A DNA stretch of 64,000 nucleotides from Bacteroidota bacterium (lineage in GTDB: Bacteria; Bacteroidota; Bacteroidia; Cytophagales; Cyclobacteriaceae): NCBI GenBank assembly GCA_024280115.1, contig JAJRQT010000071.1, forward strand, positions 1 through 64,000. The letters are read 5' to 3'. Under the pieces are notes generated by a model, which searched no databases, was not told the origin of the DNA, and saw only the letters and a program-made list of their open reading frames with translations. The position numbers and the translations under genes are program-made. The first letter of the stretch is position 1, and each line of letters starts with the position of its first letter. Shown here piece by piece: positions 53,720-61,858 of this stretch.

Positions 53720-54166
53720 TCATTGTTGGGTTGATACATAGTTGAGGATTTCCACGACTTGTCCGGAATTTTTTGCAACAGCCATGGCCTGGGCGTCAAC
53801 TTCCTTCAGCGCATGAGTATATTCTTCCGGATGAATCACAATATAAGGTTTGCCCAATGCGGCGGCCTGACCAGCATCAAAAGCAGCATTCCACTGCCTG
53901 AATTTTTCTTCAAATTTGATGATTACCAAATCAGCTTTTTGAATACTTGTTTTCATCCTGATGGCATTGATCCTGGCCGCTTTATGATCGTACCAGAATT
54001 TATCAGATTCCGGACCAAGGATATTAACACCTACATCATCGCTTGCTTCATGGACAGTGACTGGTGTAAGAAATTCGATTGGAAGATCTTTTGTCTTACA
54101 AGCCTCAATGATTTCATCCCTCCAATTGCTGTGAATTTCTCCTGATAAATAAACGGTTAGATTCAT
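53720..54166 (-). CDS. YtoQ-family protein
   Basis: A 148-residue protein of the YtoQ family (nucleoside 2-deoxyribosyltransferase-like fold). It begins NLTVYLSGEIHSNWRDEIIE and contains SDDVGVNILGPESDKFWYDH, then ADLVIIKFEEKFRQWNAAFD and GQAAALGKPYIVIH. The function is unknown. It is 21 bases after the SDR gene and 6 before the aldolase gene, a compact unit. Confidence 0.85.
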   Translation of the reverse strand: MNLTVYLSGEIHSNWRDEIIEACKTKDLPIEFLTPVTVHEASDDVGVNILGPESDKFWYDHKAARINAIRMKTSIQKADLVIIKFEEKFRQWNAAFDAGQAAALGKPYIVIHPEEYTHALKEVDAQAMAVAKNSGQVVEILNYVSTQQ

Positions 54167-54187
54167 ATTAAAATAGTTTATGGAAAT

Positions 54188-55240
54188 CTATATCAATCCA
54201 TCCCGGTCTAACTGATCCACATGATCGATGAAAGTTTCGCTTATAGGTCGATATTCAATTCCGAGATCTATTTGTGAATAACTATTATCAAATTCAAACG
54301 GAATACCAAGATTGAGTTTTAGGAATTTCCATGAAAATCCTTGCAATGGGCCAAAAAGATACACCATGAAATTTGGAAGTACTCCCCTCGGGAATTTGTA
54401 CTTTTTATAAAATTTATTTTTTAATATTTCAGCCATACCAATAGCTCTGATTGATTGAGCAACTAAAATATGCCTTCCGCTTGCTTTCCCCAAAATACAT
54501 GCGTTGATGTGTGCTCTAGCGACATCACGCACATCAACAACCGAGAAATACAGATCTGGTACACCCATGGTGAACTTGCCATTTACCATCGATCTCATAA
54601 AATCGATGCTTGTGGAATCTACTCTTTTGCTCAATGAAGGACCCATGACAAATCCCGGATTGATGACCACTAAATCCCAACGTTCCTGCGTGTTAGCTAT
54701 TTTCCAAGCCTCTTTTTCTGCCAGCGTCTTTGAAAGGGAATAAGGTTGATGACTCTCAGTGCTGGTAGTGTTCCATATTTTTTCATCAAAAACTCCGTTT
54801 TCTGTACTATTTATATCAAAGGCATCTCCAAAAATAGCAACAACGCTTGAAGTAAGCACCACTCTTCTTACCGAGGGCGTTTCATTGACAGAATTCAGCA
54901 CATTTCTGGTACCCACCAGCGCAGGTTTAATTAACTGTTCCTGCGCATTTTTTATGCCCTGAAAGAAAAATGGAGATGCCGTATGGATGACCAGCTCGCA
55001 CTCCTGCATGGCTTCTTTAAATGAACCATCTTTAAGTAGATCCGTTTCAAAAAGTTTCAATGCCCCGCTGCCATTACTGTCAATTTCGTATAGATGGGCA
55101 TTTTTATCTTTATTAGACAGACTTCGTACAGTTCCATGAACTATATATCCGTCATCAACGAGCAGTTTAATGATCCAGGATGCGATGTAACCGCTGGCTC
55201 CTGTAACCAGGATAGGTTTTTCCTTATTTAAATATGCCAT
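54188..55240 (-). CDS. NAD(P)-dependent extended SDR (dihydroflavonol-reductase-like)
   Basis: A 350-residue Rossmann-fold reductase or epimerase. The nucleotide motif VTGASGYIASWIIKLL lies near residue 12, with GTVRSLSNKDKNAHL following. HTASPFFFQG and the active-site PYSLSKTLAEKEAW (YxxxK near residue 165) match the DFR/cinnamyl-CoA-reductase-like group acting on aldehydes or ketones. The substrate is unknown. It is the first gene of the SDR-YtoQ-aldolase unit. The 290-base region upstream contains only the terminator of the DUF1080 gene. Confidence 0.88.
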   Translation of the reverse strand: MAYLNKEKPILVTGASGYIASWIIKLLVDDGYIVHGTVRSLSNKDKNAHLYEIDSNGSGALKLFETDLLKDGSFKEAMQECELVIHTASPFFFQGIKNAQEQLIKPALVGTRNVLNSVNETPSVRRVVLTSSVVAIFGDAFDINSTENGVFDEKIWNTTSTESHQPYSLSKTLAEKEAWKIANTQERWDLVVINPGFVMGPSLSKRVDSTSIDFMRSMVNGKFTMGVPDLYFSVVDVRDVARAHINACILGKASGRHILVAQSIRAIGMAEILKNKFYKKYKFPRGVLPNFMVYLFGPLQGFSWKFLKLNLGIPFEFDNSYSQIDLGIEYRPISETFIDHVDQLDRDGLI

Positions 55241-55430
55241 GTGGGATGGATATATAGTAAAACATTGTGGTTTATTTCTATGTTGGCGGTTTCAGATACC
55301 GAAAGCTGGACAACCGAAATATTTTCAATAATTATTTTATTGTTGTCTTTGCCTTGGATTTTATTATAAATACATAATAATCGGAAATTATAATCTACTA
55401 ATATTAATAATTCGAAATTGGACTAACAAT

Positions 55431-55501
55431 ATAAAAAAAGCTGTTTCAATTGCCTAACCTCAGGAAAAATATTCTTTTGGCTTACGAGTTTGAAACAGCT
55501 T
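55431..55501 (-). terminator. Intrinsic terminator of the DUF1080 gene
   Basis: AAGCTGTTTCAA (55438-55449) and TTGAAACAGCTT (55490-55501) form a perfect 12-base stem. On the minus strand the hairpin is followed by a T-run (55432-55439). It lies 30 bases past the stop of the DUF1080 gene. The loop is unusually long, about 40 bases. Confidence 0.75.
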
Positions 55502-55530
55502 AATTTAAGTGTGAAAGTTTATAGATGCAA

Positions 55531-56961
55531 TCAGTCGATTTTTCGCACCTTGATACTTCTATAATGCACCTCGTCTCCGTGCTCCTGAAGCAATATATGT
55601 CCTGATGGCCAGGCACCGAATCCTTCCCATTTGTTGTATTTACTTCTGGCAACTATAGCGTAAAACGCCTGGGTACCTCTTTCATATTCCAGCACCTTTC
55701 TGCTGTTCAACCAATGCTCTACATGTGCACCTTTAAATTCTGTTTTTACCAAGCTGTTTCTTTTAAGCCATTCTTCAACCCGTGTTCCTGTCACTATAAT
55801 CCTTGCATGATTCCACTCACCTGGTTTTTTAACAATTTTATTTTTATGAGCAGGGATCATGTCGTATAAAGATGCTACTGTTCTGTTACCGGCAGCGCCT
55901 TCTTTTGCATCCGGATGTTTCGCATCATCCAGCACCTGGTATTCGAGACCAATTGCAGATTTACCGGAGCTGTAATTTTCTGTAATGAAATATTTAATGC
56001 CGCTATTAGCACCTTCCGTCAACATGAAATCTGTCTGAAATTCAAAGGTGGAATATTCATCTAAAGTTACGATGTCTCCACCACCCTGTGATTCTGCGCC
56101 TCCCTGTGAGAGTACGATTAATTCACCGTTATCAACTTTCCAGCCTCCTTTTGGGAAAGCATCTTTATGGGCTCCACGCCAGTTGCTGGTAGTTTTTCCA
56201 TCAAAAAGCAATCTCCAGCCCTGGGCCCTTTCCTGGGGTGATAAATTATTTGGAATAAGGTTTACCACATGAATATTTGTCCATGGGCTTTGTATAAGAT
56301 TTTCGGTTTTAATCTGGATATTTTTCCATTTAATTTGTTTGCCCTCTTCGGAATTTTCCCCAATTCCGTGCACCTGGAAAGCGATGAATCCCTCGGATGT
56401 CATATCATCTACCAGGTCTGAGCAAGGGATGCCGTTAACCCATGTTCTGATCGAATTACCAATAGCTTCAATTCGATAGTGATTCCAAACACCATTTTTA
56501 AAGGCAGTCCTTCCTTTTGGGTTTAAATCCAAAGGGTATAGCCACCCTCTTCTGCCTTCATCATAAATGCCTCCGGACCATGCGCGTTCTGCAGGATCTA
56601 TTTCTACCTGGTATCCGTGAACCCTACCATCCCGGTAATCCGAATTACTCAGACTTCTGATTTGAATACCACTATTCATACTTGGATCGACGAGCAGATC
56701 AACTTCAAGAATAAAATCACCATAAGTCTTTTCTGTTGCCATAAAACTGTTGGGGGTATTATGCTTTGTTGTACCGACCATCATGCCATCTTCCACAGTA
56801 TAGTTGGCCTCACCATTTAACTGTTTAAAACCGGTAAAATCTTTGCCGTTAAAAAGCATCTCCCAGTCGTCGCCACCGGCGATGCTTACCGAAGCACTCA
56901 TAAAAAATATAGCTATTATAGCCATACAAACGTTTGCGGAATTTTTAATTTTTGAATTCAT
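55531..56961 (-). CDS. Secreted two-domain DUF1080 (3-keto-disaccharide hydrolase-like) protein
   Basis: A 476-residue exported protein with a signal peptide (NVCMAIIAIFFMSASVSIAG) and two tandem DUF1080 laminin-G-like domains. The first, about 30-215, contains WEMLFNGKDFTGFKQLNG, and the second, about 245-476, contains GWRLLFDGKTTSNWRGAHKD. Each has the typical NSGIQIRS or NSGIKYF core followed by GYQVEIDP or GLEYQVLDD. The family includes 3-keto-glycoside hydrolases and is expanded in Bacteroidota and Planctomycetota. It appears monocistronic. Confidence 0.9.
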   Translation of the reverse strand: MNSKIKNSANVCMAIIAIFFMSASVSIAGGDDWEMLFNGKDFTGFKQLNGEANYTVEDGMMVGTTKHNTPNSFMATEKTYGDFILEVDLLVDPSMNSGIQIRSLSNSDYRDGRVHGYQVEIDPAERAWSGGIYDEGRRGWLYPLDLNPKGRTAFKNGVWNHYRIEAIGNSIRTWVNGIPCSDLVDDMTSEGFIAFQVHGIGENSEEGKQIKWKNIQIKTENLIQSPWTNIHVVNLIPNNLSPQERAQGWRLLFDGKTTSNWRGAHKDAFPKGGWKVDNGELIVLSQGGAESQGGGDIVTLDEYSTFEFQTDFMLTEGANSGIKYFITENYSSGKSAIGLEYQVLDDAKHPDAKEGAAGNRTVASLYDMIPAHKNKIVKKPGEWNHARIIVTGTRVEEWLKRNSLVKTEFKGAHVEHWLNSRKVLEYERGTQAFYAIVARSKYNKWEGFGAWPSGHILLQEHGDEVHYRSIKVRKID

Positions 56962-57090
56962 TGTTTATTGAGTTTATGTGATTTCAAAATAAATTGATTT
57001 TATCCTTCGGATGAACTCATGAGGATATGGATCAAATTTCGGATTATTTTTTTAGAAAAAAGAATAAATAATTGAATTTATGTTTTTATG

Positions 57091-57363
57091 TCAAAGTGAT
57101 GCTCCAAAAGTGTTTTCCATCAGTTGCTTTTCCTTTTTTGAAATAAATCCTATATGAAAAGGGCCGAGTTCATATCGTTCTTTTTGCTCAAGTTTAAAAA
57201 AGGAAATGATTGAAATTCCCATAAAATCCACACTCATTTTATAACCATCAAATTGTGTTAATGGCAATAAAACAGTCCGGATTTTTTGCTTCCACTTCAA
57301 CCCAAAACGCTTGTTGTAGTTAATTTCAATTTTCTGTTTTTCATCATCATAATAAATACTCAA
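57091..57363 (-). CDS. Hypothetical protein following a small membrane protein
   Basis: A 90-residue, beta-rich soluble protein starting at a TTG (57363): YYDDEKQKIEINYNKRFGLK, KQKIRTVLLPLTQFDGYKMS and FKLEQKERYELGPFHIGFIS. I do not recognise the family; the pattern could be a PH-like fold. No ATG is available in frame upstream. It begins 11 bases after the stop of a 59-residue membrane protein and is probably its partner. Confidence 0.5.
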   Translation of the reverse strand: MSIYYDDEKQKIEINYNKRFGLKWKQKIRTVLLPLTQFDGYKMSVDFMGISIISFFKLEQKERYELGPFHIGFISKKEKQLMENTFGASL

Positions 57364-57374
57364 ATAATGGATTT

Positions 57375-57554
57375 TTACAAAAAAAGCAGAAATAAATGTG
57401 CCCCTACAAAAATCACAAAACCGGTTCTACTCAATAAGTAAATATCATTGAACAATAGAATGAGGAGTGTTAGTAAAAAAAGGAGTAAAAGAATATTTAT
57501 TAATCCATAAAGAATGAATAAAAGCTTATTGTCATATATTTTTTTTTCACTCAT
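57375..57554 (-). CDS. Small membrane protein (59 aa)
   Basis: From ATG 57554 a 59-codon frame ends at TAA 57377-57375. It has a polar start SEKKIYDNK, then two hydrophobic stretches (LLFILYGLINILLLLFLLTL and TGFVIFVGAHLFLLFL). It is too short for a usual length cutoff but has a sensible start and membrane topology. The hypothetical gene at 57363 follows 11 bases later. Family unknown. Confidence 0.5.
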   Translation of the reverse strand: MSEKKIYDNKLLFILYGLINILLLLFLLTLLILLFNDIYLLSRTGFVIFVGAHLFLLFL

Positions 57555-57648
57555 GCGCTTATTTCTTTAATAATTCAGTTATTTAGTCCGTCCATTAAAT
57601 CGGGAAAATTCAAAAAAATGAATGGTTTTTTATTTTCCTTTTGGAATA

Positions 57649-58758
57649 TCATAATAAATTCGAAGAATGTACAATTCTTTCGGAATTTGATTTTAGCGCC
57701 GCAGCTTTAAACAAACTCCAAATTTTAGTACCCTTTTCCAGGTTCATTTTTTGTTTGGTTGCAAGGGTCACTTCTGCGATAAGTTTAAAACCATGATCGA
57801 TCACACACAATACTTTGTTATCGGTTGTTATCAGCTTCTCAATTTTTCCTTCAATTTGATTCTGAATGGAAATATCTTCAATCCTGTGCCGTGCCAGGGT
57901 CACATCCTCAGGCCTTAAAAATAAATTCACTTGTATCCCATTATTTAAGTTGTCTCCATCCAACCATGATTCTGCATAAATCTGATGCTCACCATGAGAC
58001 AATATCAACAATCCACCTTCTTTATCAACACGATCAATTTTCAGCTCTATGGTATTGATGAGCCCGGATTTACTCATTTCTGTGATAGCTTCTTTTTTAC
58101 CTATCAAATCATAATAATTTCCATATCCTGCACATTTGCCTTCATGGATGATCATCAATTGATTAGACAACATCAAGAGATCTGAAAGATCATGACTGAT
58201 GACCAGCATGGGAATATTGAATTTTTGGATCAAAGGTTTCAACAAATATATAATATGCTGTCTGAGATTTTTATCCAGGGCAGAAAATGGTTCATCGAGC
58301 ACGAGAATGTCCGGCGAAGAAAGTATGGCCCTTCCAATGGCCACCCTTTGACCTTGCCCTCCGGATATTTGCGAAACTTTTTTCTCCATGATATTGGAGA
58401 TTTTCAAAAGACAGGTCACTTCTTTGAAAAATTCAGGATTCAGTTTTTGCTTCAATCCATATTTAAGGTTTTGAGCAACATTCAAATGCGGAAACAGACG
58501 GCCTTCCTGAAATACATAACCTATCTTCCTCTTTTCCGGGGGCAGGTTTACTTTTTTCGCCGAATTAAAAACTTCATGGTTTTGAATGACTACACTACCA
58601 CTATCTGGCGTTTCCAAACCTGCAAGCACATGAAGGAATGTTGTTTTTCCTGCGCCAGAAGGACCGAAAATACCGGTTACCTGAGTTTGAAGCTCACAAT
58701 TGATATCCATTGTGAATCCCGGTCTTGACAACAGAAAACTGGCGCTCAACACACTCAT
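57649..58758 (-). CDS. modC: Molybdate ABC transporter ATP-binding protein
   Basis: The ATPase of the molybdate importer. It has 369 residues. Walker A is FGPSGAGKTTFLHVLAGLE near 32, the Q-loop is IGYVFQEGRLFPHLNVAQN (the FQEGRLFPH form is typical of ModC), the signature is SGGQGQRVAIGRAI and Walker B is ILVLDEPFSALD. The C-terminal part (about 230-369) contains TOBE/Mop-like beta structure for oxyanion-dependent regulation. The start overlaps the modB stop (ATGA). Confidence 0.92.
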   Translation of the reverse strand: MSVLSASFLLSRPGFTMDINCELQTQVTGIFGPSGAGKTTFLHVLAGLETPDSGSVVIQNHEVFNSAKKVNLPPEKRKIGYVFQEGRLFPHLNVAQNLKYGLKQKLNPEFFKEVTCLLKISNIMEKKVSQISGGQGQRVAIGRAILSSPDILVLDEPFSALDKNLRQHIIYLLKPLIQKFNIPMLVISHDLSDLLMLSNQLMIIHEGKCAGYGNYYDLIGKKEAITEMSKSGLINTIELKIDRVDKEGGLLILSHGEHQIYAESWLDGDNLNNGIQVNLFLRPEDVTLARHRIEDISIQNQIEGKIEKLITTDNKVLCVIDHGFKLIAEVTLATKQKMNLEKGTKIWSLFKAAALKSNSERIVHSSNLL

Positions 58759-59447
58759 GATTTTTTAATTAATTTTCTATTAATAAATTCAGACCCCACC
58801 ATTGCCATAAACGATAAAACAACTGAAACCAGCGCCAATCTGAAGGCAACCATCTCTCTTCCGGGAACTTCCATTGCGGAAAAAATAGCCAATGGCAGGG
58901 TTTGCGTTTGCCCAATGATATTCCCCGCAAATGTAATTGTAGCACCAAATTCACCCAGACATCTTGCAAAACTCAGGATGAAACCGCTTACAATACCAGG
59001 AAAAGCCAGGGGTATTGTGATTGTGAAAAACGTCTTCCATGGCCCTGCTCCCAGGGTTCTTGCTGCAGATTCCAGCTCAGTATCCACCATTTCAATGGCC
59101 ACTTTTATCGCCCTGACCACCAATGGAAAAGAAACTACCATGGAGGCTAAAACTGCCGCCCAAAAGGTAAAAGAGATTCTGATGTCAAATTGCTCCATCA
59201 AAAACCTTCCGATGAATCCGCGTGTACCAAAAATCAATAACAATAAAAACCCTATAGTCACGGGGGGAAGTACCAATGGGAGCTGAACGAATCCGTCTAA
59301 AAACCACTTTCCTTTAAAATCCTTCCTGGCGAGCAACCAACCAACTCCAATAGCAAAGGGCAAGGAAATAACAGCACAAATCGTTGCTACCTTTATGGAA
59401 AGGACAAGAGCCTGCATTTCTTCATATGAAAAATTGAAAATTTCCAT
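58755..59447 (-). CDS. modB: Molybdate ABC transporter permease
   Basis: A 230-residue permease with five or six hydrophobic helices. The BPD-transport loop contains ELESAARTLGAGPWKTFFTI and IPLAFPGIVSGFILSFARCL, followed by GEFGATITFAGNI. It overlaps modC by 4 bases. A 398-base gap separates it from modA upstream, so it may have its own promoter. Confidence 0.92.
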   Translation of the reverse strand: MEIFNFSYEEMQALVLSIKVATICAVISLPFAIGVGWLLARKDFKGKWFLDGFVQLPLVLPPVTIGFLLLLIFGTRGFIGRFLMEQFDIRISFTFWAAVLASMVVSFPLVVRAIKVAIEMVDTELESAARTLGAGPWKTFFTITIPLAFPGIVSGFILSFARCLGEFGATITFAGNIIGQTQTLPLAIFSAMEVPGREMVAFRLALVSVVLSFMAMVGSEFINRKLIKKS

Positions 59448-59845
59448 TACAGAGTTAAGTGATTATTATTGACATCAATATTGCAGTAAAGATATATATA
59501 TCACAAAGATTTTATAAAGCTTCATTAAATGAATATTGCTACTTCTACCGCAATATCGGTCTTGAACTATGATTATATTGATTAAAAGAATACTATGATT
59601 ATGAGAACCTTTCTTGATGATGAGTTGAACGTAGGAATATTGGATTACTGAGGAAGTTCAGCGCATATTTCGAAATGGTTTTCCTTAGTTTTCCAATGGC
59701 TTAGGAAGGCACAAACGGATTTTTTTTACTAAGAGCAATGAAACCAAATAAAAATCAAAGTCCATCAATAAATCATTTCAAATCATAGTTCAGACAATGA
59801 GTCTTGAAAGTGAGTTGACAGCAGAAGGGGTGCTATGGTGTTACT
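59448..59845. other. Long gap between modA and modB
   Basis: 398 bases with no gene that I can support on either strand. It contains only short, low-complexity A/T runs. Molybdate operons are usually tighter, so this may hold an extra promoter or a decayed gene. I see no clear molybdenum-cofactor riboswitch or ModE-type palindrome. Confidence 0.4.
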
Positions 59846-60604
59846 TTATTCATGGAATCCCATGCCTTTCCAAATGCCTTCTGTTTCTTCAGAATATAAA
59901 AATTTAAAAAAATTCTGAACACCTTGCTTTTTATCATTTACAATAATCGCCTGATAGTTTATGGGTTGATGACTTTCCTCGGGAATCAAAGACACTATTT
60001 GTACTTTTTTTGATGAAACAGCATCTGACAGGTAAACAAATCCAAAGGAGGCCTCTCCTAATTCCACCAACATGAGCGCGCTTCTTGCATCTTTGGTACG
60101 GATCAGATCAGATGACACCTCATCAAAAACCTGGTAAAAATCCAGACTTTCTTTTGTGTATTTTCCCAGTGGAACATGGCCCGGATCTCCAATTGATATT
60201 TTACTATTTTTATTCTTAAAAACTGATATTAGCTCCTTAAATTTAGTGCTGTCAATTTCAGCATCCAGGGGAGTTGCAACTGCCAAACGGTTTGAAGCGA
60301 TGATTTGTGGTGGGTTATCGATGGACATTGAATTTACCAGATAGTCCATCCAGTCCCTGTTGGCAGACAGAAAAATATCTGCCTGAGCGCCGTTTTCAAT
60401 CTGTCTGGCCAAAATGCCAGATGACGCAGCATTGATGATGATCTTTTCATGATGATCTTTTTCCCATTTGCTCTTAACCTGTTCCAATACAGGCGAAAGA
60501 CTTGAAGCACAGAATACTACGATTCTTTGCTCATTAGCTTTTTCACTTCCACAAGACAAAAGAATAAAAACTAAAAAGCAAAAAATGATGGGTCTTGGAT
60601 TCAT
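59846..60604 (-). CDS. modA: Molybdate ABC transporter substrate-binding lipoprotein
   Basis: A 252-residue lipoprotein, lipobox FILLSC (Cys 18), of the ModA/WtpA periplasmic-binding type. It starts RIVVFCASSLSPVLEQVKSK and continues INAASSGILARQIENGAQAD, with the oxyanion-binding SSL and SSG Ser residues. IFLSANRDWMDYL and NRLAVATP follow, then KISIGDPGHVPLGKYTKE. It is followed by a long gap and then modBC on the same strand. Confidence 0.92.
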   Translation of the reverse strand: MNPRPIIFCFLVFILLSCGSEKANEQRIVVFCASSLSPVLEQVKSKWEKDHHEKIIINAASSGILARQIENGAQADIFLSANRDWMDYLVNSMSIDNPPQIIASNRLAVATPLDAEIDSTKFKELISVFKNKNSKISIGDPGHVPLGKYTKESLDFYQVFDEVSSDLIRTKDARSALMLVELGEASFGFVYLSDAVSSKKVQIVSLIPEESHQPINYQAIIVNDKKQGVQNFFKFLYSEETEGIWKGMGFHE

Positions 60605-60728
60605 GCTTTTAAATTTTGCCTGAATCTAAGAATTATTTTTATGGAGAATATAATCTGAAGTTTTGCACAATTAAAATTCACAATCTGTTAGCTGACTAAA
60701 CCCAGAACAACGTCTGGATATATTTCAA

Positions 60729-61811
60729 TTATTCTGGCCAGACACCATCTACGATAGGCTTGGATTTCAATTGAGATGGATTGACAACCACATGCTTTAC
60801 ACGATCCCGCTTCCAGGTATAAACGATGTGTACCTTGCCATCTTCGGCCTGGATCACTGAAGGATATGAATACTCTCCCTTCTGATCTTCCAGCACAAGA
60901 GCAGCCTCCCAATTTACACCATCCTTAGAAATAGCAACATTTAACGGAGATCGTTTCCCTCCCCATTTATTTGGCTTTTTGCCAACATGGTTGTACACTA
61001 ATAATTGCCAGCCGTCTTTTAAGGTGACTGCGTCTGTACCCGAATTAGGGTTTGGCAAACCAGAAGGCTTGAGCTCAGACCATGTTTTTCCAAAATCAAA
61101 AGACCATGATGATAAAACGCTGCTTTCTTTACTCCTGGCCATTATCTGCAGCTTATTCCCAGGGTATATCAGCACACTTGGCTGTATGGCATTGTACTGT
61201 TTCCCATCATTGATTGATTTGCTTTTTGTCCACGTTTTACCAAAATCTCCGGAATACTCAAAATGAACTCGCCAACCTTCCCCCTCATTCTCAGTGCTTG
61301 TCGGACTGATCAGGGTTCCGTTGCTCAATAGTACTGGTTTGTTCTTAATCGGGCCTAAAATACCCTCCGGAAGTTTTATGGGATTACCCCATGAATTACC
61401 ATTGTCGTCGGATTCGATCAACAGCCCCCACCATTCTCTAGGGTTAGGACCAACCTTATAGTATATTTGCAGAGGCCCGTCAGGAACCTGATAAAGCACC
61501 GGATTCCAACAGGGGTATCGTAATTTTTCGTTCTGAATACCGTTAGCAACGGAGACCGGATTTGTCCACTTTCCATTTACTTTTCTGCTGATCCATATCT
61601 CGACATCATCGTTTTTTTCTTCTGTGCCGCCGAACCAGGAAGTTATTAATCCGGCTGGAGTTTCAGCAATTGTCGAGGCGTGACATTCTTTAAACGGGGC
61701 CTCTTCAAAAATAAATTCTTCCAGGGTGATGCCTTGTTTTTGGGCAATGGAGATTGAAAATGTAACAGTAAGTAATAAAACTAGTGAAAGGATGGATTTT
61801 AGGACACTCAT
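60729..61811 (-). CDS. Secreted sialidase-family (BNR-repeat) protein
   Basis: A 360-residue exported six-bladed beta-propeller. The signal peptide is LKSILSLVLLLTVTFSISIA. Asp-box-like repeats appear as SDDNGNSWGNPIKL, SGDFGKTWTKSKS and SFDFGKTWSELKP. ECHASTIAETPAGLITSWFGG is typical of the DUF/BNR exo-alpha-sialidase group, which includes non-sialidase hydrolases and rhamnosidase-like enzymes. The exact activity is unknown. It ends 124 bases from modA and is 47 bases from the upstream metallophosphoesterase. Confidence 0.85.
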   Translation of the reverse strand: MSVLKSILSLVLLLTVTFSISIAQKQGITLEEFIFEEAPFKECHASTIAETPAGLITSWFGGTEEKNDDVEIWISRKVNGKWTNPVSVANGIQNEKLRYPCWNPVLYQVPDGPLQIYYKVGPNPREWWGLLIESDDNGNSWGNPIKLPEGILGPIKNKPVLLSNGTLISPTSTENEGEGWRVHFEYSGDFGKTWTKSKSINDGKQYNAIQPSVLIYPGNKLQIMARSKESSVLSSWSFDFGKTWSELKPSGLPNPNSGTDAVTLKDGWQLLVYNHVGKKPNKWGGKRSPLNVAISKDGVNWEAALVLEDQKGEYSYPSVIQAEDGKVHIVYTWKRDRVKHVVVNPSQLKSKPIVDGVWPE

Positions 61812-61858
61812 AAGTTAAATGTTAAATTCTATTCAATATACTTTTCTAAATTGAAAAA

